Shown: piece after piece, positions 1 to 5,308 of the stretch
Position numbering within the stretch: the stretch's first letter is position 1
Layout of the letters: each line of letters begins with the position of its first letter
Source: JANQIV01 sp050117315
Lineage (GTDB): Bacteria > Bacteroidota > Ignavibacteria > Ignavibacteriales > Melioribacteraceae
DNA: 8,155 bases
Assembly: GCA_050117315.1 (NCBI GenBank)
Contig: JASFMY010000186.1
Coordinates: forward strand, 1 to 8,155
Reading direction: 5' to 3'
The notes under the pieces: model-generated
Database searches by the model: none
Seen by the model: the letters and a program-made list of their open reading frames with translations, nothing else
What the model was told of the DNA's origin: nothing
Made by a program: the position numbers and the translations under genes

Positions 1-29
1 CGCAGCATTTTTTCTCTTAATTCTCCCAT
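1..29 (-). CDS. 5' end of a leftward gene, possibly a tyrosine recombinase (partial)
   Basis: Only nine full codons lie in the window. Read on the minus strand from position 29 they give MGELREKML followed by CG, probably an Arg codon. The start is well supported: a consensus AAGGAG (complement of 36-41) sits six bases upstream of the ATG, and a good sigma-70-like promoter lies at 61-90 on the same strand. The product cannot be identified from nine residues. From memory of the family, many phage-integrase/XerD-like tyrosine recombinases begin with M-x-x-L-R-x-K-M, leading into the N-terminal SAM-like DNA-binding domain, so that is the best guess. Any protein with a charged N-terminal helix could look the same. 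I am fairly sure that a gene starts here and unsure what it is. Confidence 0.55.
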
Positions 30-60
30 TTCTTACTCCTTATTTTTGTGGTGATGGAAG

Positions 61-90
61 AATATAAAAAATACTCACTCAATATTTCAA
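61..90 (-). promoter_or_regulatory. Sigma-70-like promoter for the leftward edge gene
   Basis: On the minus strand, TTGAAA (complement of 85-90) and TATATT (complement of 61-66) are separated by 18 bases. Each hexamer matches five of six consensus positions. Transcription would begin near position 54, giving a leader of about 25 bases that contains the AAGGAG ribosome binding site. A short GC-rich hairpin (CCGC-TTTG-GCGG, 105-116) lies just upstream of the -35 element and stands out in AT-rich DNA; it might be a regulator site. Confidence 0.5.
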
Positions 91-440
91 TGAACACGGT
101 GCTGCCGCTTTGGCGGTTTCGTTCAACAATGATATAAGCTATTATTATTAATATCTTTAAAAGAGACAAAATCATGCCTTGATAATTAAATACATTGTTT
201 TAGTTCGATAAATGAATGATTTTTAAATCGAATTGAAAAAGTAACTTAAGTAATGTTTCAGTGGGGGAATCTAATACTTAAGTCATGAGCTGTTTTTAGC
301 AATGAACTTATTTGTATGAGTAACTATATTTGTTAGTTGGATTTTACAGACTATTACCCAACCTTAGATTTTCTCCCGGCAAGTTTTGAATTTAGAAATG
401 ACGCAAACCTATGTATTTGCTGTTTCGGTAAGTTTCAAAT
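91..440. other. Non-coding stretch with twin ACTTAAGT palindromes
   Basis: No convincing gene was found on either strand. The stretch holds the hairpin at 105-116 and two exact copies of the palindrome ACTTAAGT at 244-251 and 276-283. They are 32 bases apart start to start, about three helical turns, so both face the same side of the DNA. A weak plus-strand promoter (TTGTTA at 330-335, 16 bases, TATTAC at 352-357) could start a transcript ending at the terminator at 524. A 25-codon reading frame at 398-475 has no ribosome binding site and is not called as a gene. Confidence 0.4.
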
Positions 441-441
441 T

Positions 442-477
442 TTTCAACAAGCATAAAAATCTCCTTGTTTGTTGAAA
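442..477 (+). other. Strong stem-loop preceding the 524 terminator
   Basis: TTTCAACAA (442-450) pairs perfectly with TTGTTGAAA (469-477). The stem extends inward by G-U, C-G and A-U pairs to about twelve pairs, leaving a loop of roughly twelve bases that contains CTCC (461-464). Six bases separate it from the terminator hairpin, so both would be part of one transcript's 3' end. It could belong to a small RNA or to the untranslated tail of a lost gene. Confidence 0.5.
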
Positions 478-482
478 GGGCT

Positions 483-524
483 AAAGAGTCTGTTCGGTTA
501 TGGGGAGCCGGACAGCTCTTTTTT
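483..524 (+). terminator. Rho-independent terminator with no visible upstream gene
   Basis: AAAGAG (483-488) pairs with CTCTTT (516-521). After a bulged T489, CTGTTCGG (490-497) pairs with CCGGACAG (508-515) with one G-U pair, and the stem continues inward by two more pairs to a six-base loop. A run of six T residues (519-524) follows. The T-run orientation shows it ends rightward transcription, yet no plus-strand gene precedes it in the window. It insulates the 641-1541 operon from upstream transcription. Confidence 0.8.
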
Positions 525-574
525 ATTTAAAAAGCAAACTGATTAACGAAATTTAATTTAAATTAATTTTAAAC

Positions 575-603
575 TTGACAAAACGGAAATTGTAGACTAT
601 CTT
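575..603 (+). promoter_or_regulatory. Sigma-70 promoter of the membrane protein/regulator operon
   Basis: A perfect TTGACA -35 (575-580) is followed after exactly 17 bases by TATCTT (598-603), four of six matches to the -10 consensus. The start of transcription would fall at about 610, inside the inverted repeat at 604-622, so a protein bound there would block RNA polymerase. This is the best promoter in the window. Confidence 0.7.
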
Positions 604-622
604 TACTTTGAAAAACAAAGTA
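604..622. promoter_or_regulatory. Operator copy 1: TACTTTG-N5-CAAAGTA inverted repeat
   Basis: A perfect 7+7 inverted repeat with a five-base AAAAA spacer sits immediately after the -10 element and 18 bases before the ATG at 641. The right arm runs on as CTTTAT, making the additional palindrome AAAGTACTTT. The same arrangement recurs at 1558-1576. The position over the transcription start fits a repressor site. The natural candidate for the binding protein is the winged-helix regulator encoded at 1242-1541, which would make the operon autoregulated; that link is inferred. Confidence 0.7.
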
Positions 623-640
623 CTTTATTAAGAGGGAAAA

Positions 641-1252
641 ATGGAGCAAATGAATCCTCAAGATGATTTGGCGTTTATAAAAAAAATAATGCAGGACAGC
701 AGAAGAGTCATAATTGACGACGGCAAAGGTTTTATTTTTTGGGGTATCTTTATCGCTCTTGTACTGCTGGGTAATTATTTTATTGTTTTATATAAGATTA
801 GAGTAGAACATGGCTGGCTTTACTGGACTTCTTTAATAATGGTTGGATGGGTATATTCGTTTATTACGGAGTATAAGAAACATAAAAAAAGAAGAACTAA
901 AACATTTGCCGGCAAGATGCTGTCTGCTGTCTGGTTTTCAGTTGGAGTAACAGCTTCAATTGCCGGTTTGGTCGGTTCATTTAGCGGTGCAATTGACGGG
1001 GTTTATATATCTCCGGTTATTTCCAGTATCCTCGGAATCGGGTATTTTCTAAGTGCTGTAATTTATGGGTATAGATGGATAATCTATATAGCTGTTGGAT
1101 GGTGGCTTGGAGCCATCTTTATGTTTATTTATCCCGGTATGCATACATTTCTTGTTATGGTATCAATGTTGATCTTTTTGCAGACAATACCTGGAATCAT
1201 AATTTATAAAAAATCAAAAAAAGAACTGGAAGTGGAACAGAATGGCAATTGA
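641..1252 (+). CDS. Six-helix integral membrane protein of unknown function
   Basis: A 203-residue protein with a charged, cytoplasmic-looking N-terminus (about residues 1-28, containing DLAFIKKIMQDSRRVI) and six hydrophobic segments at roughly 30-50, 59-76, 94-117, 120-142, 145-165 and 167-190. It ends in a Lys/Glu-rich tail. The 77-90 loop is strongly basic (KKHKKRRTK), so by the positive-inside rule it is probably cytoplasmic. There is no catalytic motif I recognise and no signal peptide. The start follows AGAGGG at a short spacing of about four bases; ATG at 650 is an alternative with a wider gap. Its last eleven bases overlap the regulator gene, so the two are translationally coupled. 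That pairing suggests the membrane protein is the target, sensor or antagonist of the regulator, but the function is not known. Confidence 0.85.
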   Translation: MEQMNPQDDLAFIKKIMQDSRRVIIDDGKGFIFWGIFIALVLLGNYFIVLYKIRVEHGWLYWTSLIMVGWVYSFITEYKKHKKRRTKTFAGKMLSAVWFSVGVTASIAGLVGSFSGAIDGVYISPVISSILGIGYFLSAVIYGYRWIIYIAVGWWLGAIFMFIYPGMHTFLVMVSMLIFLQTIPGIIIYKKSKKELEVEQNGN

Positions 1253-1541
1253 TTTTGATTATCAGCAGCTTGATGATATGATTCATTCCCGGATTAGGCT
1301 GGCAATAATGTCCGTGCTTGTTTCCGTTGAAGAAGCAGAGTTTGTTTTCTTAAGAGATAAAGTTAATGCAACGGACGGTAACTTGAGCACGCACTTAAAG
1401 AAGCTGGAAAGCGCAGGATATGTTGCCGTCAATAAAAGTTTTGAAGATAGAAAACCCGTTTCAAGGTATGTACTTACTCAAAAGGGAAGAAAAGCATTTG
1501 AAATTTACGTGCAGAAATTAGAAAACCTGATTAAAAAGTAA
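1242..1541 (+). CDS. Winged-helix DNA-binding transcriptional regulator (HTH_34/MarR-like)
   Basis: A 99-residue protein consisting of essentially one winged helix-turn-helix domain. Helix 1 spans about 11-26, helix 2 about 33-41, and the recognition helix is in TDGNLSTHLKKLESAGYV (44-61). The wing strands follow at 62-78 (VNKSFEDRKPVSRYVLT), and the C-terminal helix at 81-98 probably makes the dimer. This matches the short winged-helix regulators related to ArsR/MarR/PadR proteins (Pfam HTH_34 style). There is no ligand-binding domain and no cysteine or histidine cluster for metal sensing. The ATG lies within the end of the preceding membrane protein gene, with a weak purine-rich GGAAGTGGAA as ribosome binding site. 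The two identical inverted repeats flanking this operon (604-622, 1558-1576) are its probable targets. Whether it represses or activates is not shown; the site positions favour repression. Confidence 0.88.
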   Translation: MAIDFDYQQLDDMIHSRIRLAIMSVLVSVEEAEFVFLRDKVNATDGNLSTHLKKLESAGYVAVNKSFEDRKPVSRYVLTQKGRKAFEIYVQKLENLIKK

Positions 1542-1556
1542 AAATTTTTTGTCCGC

Positions 1557-1587
1557 TTACTTTGTAAAGCAAAGTACTTTATATAAA
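1557..1587 (+). promoter_or_regulatory. Tentative promoter of the TPR-DUF2141/receptor operon
   Basis: TTACTT (1557-1562) and TATATA (1580-1585) are 17 bases apart; TATAAA at 1582-1587 is a neighbouring alternative for the -10. The -35 match is poor. The call rests mainly on the AT-rich -10 and its close association with the inverted repeat, which mirrors the arrangement at the upstream operon. Confidence 0.35.
1558..1576. promoter_or_regulatory. Operator copy 2: TACTTTG-N5-CAAAGTA inverted repeat
   Basis: The 7+7 arms are identical to those at 604-622, again with a five-base spacer (here TAAAG) and again followed by CTTTAT. Only the spacer and flanks differ, as expected when the arms are under selection. 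It lies between the regulator's stop codon and the start of the secreted TPR-DUF2141 gene, 41 bases before its ATG. It overlaps a tentative promoter (TTACTT 1557-1562, 17 bases, TATATA 1580-1585), so a bound protein would compete with RNA polymerase. Confidence 0.7.
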
Positions 1588-1617
1588 ATAAATTCTAAAA
1601 AATAAAAGGAGCGTAAA

Positions 1618-2805
1618 ATGAAATCATTCAAGAATTATTTAAAACTTGTTTTTGTAGTAATACTTGTTTCACAAACAATGATTGCAGGGAACAAAGATGA
1701 ACTGTTAAAAGAGATAAAAAATCTCACCTATGAAGGGTACTTCCAATTTGAAAAGTCTTACTTTATCAAAGCCATAGGCTTGTGCGAAAGGATTACGGCA
1801 ATTGAACCGGATAATGCTGAGGCGCTTTATTACTCGGCATACAGTGGTTATCGTTTACTTAACATAGGCATGATCAATGAAAAATTCGATTTATTTGATT
1901 CATATTTTAATAAAACCATGAGTGAGGCGGAAAAATTGTTTGACAATGAAAAATTTTCATCCGAGGCATATGTTGTTGCCGCGTCGGCTCTTATGATGAA
2001 ACTTGCAACCGATTATGCGGACGCACCGAATATCTCCGCGAAAATTCACGGTTACCTTGATAACGCTGAAAAACAAGATCAAAACAATCCGAGGATTTAT
2101 TTAACAAGAGGAATTATGTTTTACAATACCCCCGTTCAATTCGGCGGAAGTATCGAGAAAGCGTTAAAGCAATTCGGGATAGCATTAAAATTATTCGAGT
2201 CAAATAATTCCGGACTGAAAAAAGTTTCGTGGGGGCATGCGGAAACCTATGCATGGAAAGGCCAGGCTCAATTAAGGAATAATGAAATAGAAAAAAGTAA
2301 ATCTGCTTATGAAGCCGCTTTAAATTTGGAACCCGATTTCGGCTGGGTAAAATTTAAATTGCTCCCGCTTTTGGAAAAAAAATCAGGGGACTCAAGCCGG
2401 CAGACTGAGAAAATAAAACAAGTGAAATATGAAAATGATTCGTTAAGCGGAAAATTGACAATAATATTTCATGGTTTTGATTCCAATTCAGGCCTATTAA
2501 AAATTGCTTTGCACAATACAAAAACAGGTTATGATAAAAACAGTCCGTTTAAAACCGGCGCCGTTGAAATAAATGATTTAAAAACAAGCTTTGCTTTTGA
2601 AAATGTTCCATTTGGTGAGTACGCAGTTAAGTGTTATCACGATGAAAATTCAAACAATGAATTGGATACTAACATATTGGGTATTCCCTCCGAAGCGTAC
2701 GGATTTTCAAATAATGCAAGAGGAAGCTTTGGGCCGGCTGATTATGATGACGCTAAATTTAATTTTGATCACAGCGGCAAGGAAATTACTATTAAAGTAG
2801 ACTGA
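1618..2805 (+). CDS. Exported TPR protein with C-terminal DUF2141 domain
   Basis: A 395-residue protein. Residues 1-23 form a signal peptide (basic start, hydrophobic LVFVVILVSQTMI, cleavage near IAG/NK). The middle is helical; the clearest tetratricopeptide repeat is at about 208-241 (AETYAWKGQAQLRNNEIEKS, then YEAALNLEPD), with a likely second at 36-70. Residues 278-395 match DUF2141: a beta-rich start (GKLTIIFHGF), then VPFGEYAVKCYHDENSNNEL at 330-349, LGIPSEAYGFSNNARG, and FGPADYDDAKFNF. The DENSNNELD stretch resembles an Asp/Asn-rich calcium-binding loop. The start is set by AAGGAG (1606-1611) six bases before the ATG. The receptor gene begins 16 bases after the stop, so the two are co-transcribed and probably act together in the periplasm or at the outer membrane. 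TPR suggests protein contacts; the role of DUF2141 is not established. Confidence 0.85.
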   Translation: MKSFKNYLKLVFVVILVSQTMIAGNKDELLKEIKNLTYEGYFQFEKSYFIKAIGLCERITAIEPDNAEALYYSAYSGYRLLNIGMINEKFDLFDSYFNKTMSEAEKLFDNEKFSSEAYVVAASALMMKLATDYADAPNISAKIHGYLDNAEKQDQNNPRIYLTRGIMFYNTPVQFGGSIEKALKQFGIALKLFESNNSGLKKVSWGHAETYAWKGQAQLRNNEIEKSKSAYEAALNLEPDFGWVKFKLLPLLEKKSGDSSRQTEKIKQVKYENDSLSGKLTIIFHGFDSNSGLLKIALHNTKTGYDKNSPFKTGAVEINDLKTSFAFENVPFGEYAVKCYHDENSNNELDTNILGIPSEAYGFSNNARGSFGPADYDDAKFNFDHSGKEITIKVD

Positions 2806-2821
2806 CTTGGGGGAAATTAAA

Positions 2822-5035
2822 GTGAATAAATATTTTTTCATAATGATTTTATTATTGCTGATTTTTATTGTTAGTACAATTATGGCTAATGATAAAAAGA
2901 CAATAACAGGAAGTGTAATTGATTCCGACGGTAAACCAATCCCTTATGTAAATGTTTTTATTAAAGATACATTTACGGGATCAACAACAGATGAGGATGG
3001 TAATTTTAAATTTGACGGTAAACTTACTGAAAATTACATTCTAGTTGTTACCATGGTCGGTTTCAAAAAAGAAGAAATTGACCTGAGTAAATATTTGGAA
3101 AAGTCAAAAATTGAATTGGAAATACGTTTGGAAAGAGAAGCCGTAGAACTAGAAGAAACGATTGTAGTCGGCAGCTCATTCAGTACGGACAAAGAGAAAG
3201 GAGTTGTTGTTACTTCAATGGACGTAATGACAACTCCCGGCGGTGCGGCTGATGTTTTTCAATCCCTCAAAACATTGCCCGGAATTACGCAGGTTTCCGA
3301 AAGCGCCGAGTTATACATTAGAGGTGGAGACCCCATTGAAACAGTAACTTTGCTTGACCAGGCTACGTTAAATCATCCGTATACACTTGAATCGTCATAC
3401 GGAGGTTTATTTTCAAATATTAATACAAACTCGGTTAAGGGAATGTTTTTCTCAAGCGGCGGTTTTACAGCCAAATACGGTAATGCGCTGTCCGGGGTTT
3501 TATCGTTAGAAAGCAAAGACGGACCCGAATTTCCTGACTACAGTTTGGGGTTATCTATGGCTGCAGTAGAAATTAACTCGGCATTTCCTTTATCGAATAA
3601 AACCGGGATAAGATTTAACGGAAGGCAAAATTATACCGGCCCGATTTTCTGGTTGAACGGCGGCGACGATGATTTTATAGTTGTGCCTTTGTCAAAAGAT
3701 TTTAATGCCACACTTTCACACAAATATTCGCAAACCGGAAGAATAAAATTATTCGGCTATTTTGCATCGGATAACGAGGGCGTGAATGTTGACCTCCCGG
3801 GTTATACTGACCAGTTTGACGGCCAATCGAACAGCGGTTTTATTAATCTGCAGATGAGCGATATTATTTTTTCAAACGTTGTTGTAAAATCAAGTTTATC
3901 AAAATCATTTTATTCTAATGATTGGGAACTTGGTATTCTTGATTTGACCAGAGAAGATGAAGGATGGAAATCACGGACTGATTTTGAATATGTTGCCGGT
4001 TCAAAATTAAAACTGCTTTCCGGGTTTGAAATTGAAAACAGAAATGCAACTTATAAAGGCGTAATTCCCAAGGAAGATTACGACTTAAGGGAAGAAGGAG
4101 AAGGTGAAATACTCAATGCGGAATTTGATGTAACCAGAATCGGGGGGTATTTCGAATTCGAAAAGAGTAACGTTTTGGGAATCGATAATTTTTATGCCGT
4201 TGCGGGAATACGAGGAGACTTCATTGACCAGCTCAACTTAAATTGGATTGATCCCCGCGCTACGCTCGGGTACAAATTAAATGATAAATCAACAATAAGT
4301 TTTGGATGGGGTATTTTTCACCAGTTCCCTGATCCAAGGCTTTATTCTCAGACGGACGGCAATCCGAATTTAAATTCAATGAGAGCAGACCACTATATTT
4401 TTTCTTATAGTTATAAAATCAAAGATGAAGATAATTTTAGGATAGAGGCTTATTATAAGGATTATTCTGATTTACCTCTTGAAGACTACGAGCTCTTTTA
4501 TAATAATAACGGTTACGGTTATGCTAAAGGTATTGATATTTTATTTAAAGGAAATATAACAAAAAAGTTATCGGGCTGGTTGTCGTACGGTTTCATCAAT
4601 ACAAAAAGAAAGTGGATGGACTTTGAAGAATTGTCTTCAAGCGATTATGATATTACGCATAACCTTACAATAGTTGCAAAATATGACCTGCTTCCAAATT
4701 TGCAGATTGGAAGCAATTTCAAATACGCAACCGGCAAACCGTTTACACCCGTTGTAAACTCTGTCTATCTACCGGATTCCGATGTTTACGAACCCATTTA
4801 CGGTATAGACAATTCAGAGCGATACCCTGACTATGTTAGATTAGATTTGAGAGTGACTCTCCTGCATACCCTTTTTGATAAATGGTTTTCCGTATTTTAT
4901 GTAGAGGCATTGAATATACTGGATGTAAAAAACATTTTTGACTACAGCTATAATTTTGATTATTCCGAGCGAAAAGATGTGCGGAGTTACTTCGGCAGTA
5001 GAATGCTTGTGTTCGGAGCAGTTATAAATTTGTAA
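2822..5035 (+). CDS. TonB-dependent outer-membrane receptor with carboxypeptidase-regulatory-like N-domain
   Basis: An active outer-membrane transporter of about 737 residues. In order: signal peptide 1-22 (NKYFFIMILLLLIFIVSTIM); a carboxypeptidase-regulatory-like beta-sandwich at about 27-105 (ITGSVIDSDGKPIPYVNVFI, TDEDGNFKF); a TonB-box-like ETIVV near 112-116; a plug domain at about 135-235 (GGAADVFQSLKTLPGITQVS, LYIRGGDP, FTAKYGNALSGVL); then a beta-barrel to the C-terminus. The length is normal for the family and no SusD-like partner follows, so it is not a standard Sus pair. I prefer GTG at 2822 because GGGGGA lies eight bases upstream. An in-frame TTG at 2807 would add five residues but place that site inside the gene. 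The substrate is unknown. The inverted repeat upstream of its operon suggests control by the nearby winged-helix regulator. Confidence 0.88.
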   Translation: MNKYFFIMILLLLIFIVSTIMANDKKTITGSVIDSDGKPIPYVNVFIKDTFTGSTTDEDGNFKFDGKLTENYILVVTMVGFKKEEIDLSKYLEKSKIELEIRLEREAVELEETIVVGSSFSTDKEKGVVVTSMDVMTTPGGAADVFQSLKTLPGITQVSESAELYIRGGDPIETVTLLDQATLNHPYTLESSYGGLFSNINTNSVKGMFFSSGGFTAKYGNALSGVLSLESKDGPEFPDYSLGLSMAAVEINSAFPLSNKTGIRFNGRQNYTGPIFWLNGGDDDFIVVPLSKDFNATLSHKYSQTGRIKLFGYFASDNEGVNVDLPGYTDQFDGQSNSGFINLQMSDIIFSNVVVKSSLSKSFYSNDWELGILDLTREDEGWKSRTDFEYVAGSKLKLLSGFEIENRNATYKGVIPKEDYDLREEGEGEILNAEFDVTRIGGYFEFEKSNVLGIDNFYAVAGIRGDFIDQLNLNWIDPRATLGYKLNDKSTISFGWGIFHQFPDPRLYSQTDGNPNLNSMRADHYIFSYSYKIKDEDNFRIEAYYKDYSDLPLEDYELFYNNNGYGYAKGIDILFKGNITKKLSGWLSYGFINTKRKWMDFEELSSSDYDITHNLTIVAKYDLLPNLQIGSNFKYATGKPFTPVVNSVYLPDSDVYEPIYGIDNSERYPDYVRLDLRVTLLHTLFDKWFSVFYVEALNILDVKNIFDYSYNFDYSERKDVRSYFGSRMLVFGAVINL

Positions 5036-5042
5036 AATTTTA

Positions 5043-5067
5043 TAACCCTTGATCTAATAACGGGTTA
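5043..5067 (+). terminator. Weak stem-loop after the receptor gene
   Basis: TAACCC (5043-5048) pairs with GGGTTA (5062-5067) over a 13-base loop, seven bases after the receptor stop codon. Only a short CTTTAAA follows, so termination would be inefficient. The right arm can alternatively be used in AACGG-G-TTA (5059-5067) pairing with TAACCGTT (5090-5097), which is followed by TTATATAT. It may be an imperfect terminator or a 3'-end stabilising structure. Confidence 0.35.
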
Positions 5068-5260
5068 CTTTAAACCAACCAGTGAACAATAACCGTTTTA
5101 TATATCTGTCTTTGGAGGAACAGCTTAGATAATTATAATGATCAGTCCTACCGTCAGGACAAGTTCATAGCCTATTTTACCGCTCATAAAATTCTTAAAT
5201 ATTATTCACGGAATTTATGTTTTCGATCTCCAAAATTTGTAAGTTTTGTTATGCTTTTTA

Positions 5261-5294
5261 ATCATTTGAATATCATTTGCATTATGATTAAAAT
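5261..5294 (+). promoter_or_regulatory. Possible promoter and repeat cluster upstream of the protease gene
   Basis: ATCATTTG occurs twice (5261-5268 and 5272-5279), exactly 11 bases apart, one helical turn. AATCAT (5260-5265) and ATGATT (5284-5289) form an inverted repeat around them. TTGAAT (5266-5271), 17 bases and TAAAAT (5289-5294) also make a plausible sigma-70 promoter. It would start transcription only about eight bases before the ATG at 5309, which leaves the ribosome binding site at the very 5' end and weakens the call. Confidence 0.3.
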
Positions 5295-5308
5295 AGATGA
5301 GGATAAAA

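Noticed and set aside
398..475. 25-codon frame before the orphan terminator, as a leader peptide
   Set aside because: No ribosome binding site, no repeated regulatory codons, and the terminator lies upstream of the next promoter, so it cannot attenuate that operon.
2591..2800. Plus-strand frame inside the DUF2141-encoding region
   Set aside because: It is an out-of-frame shadow of a well-supported gene.
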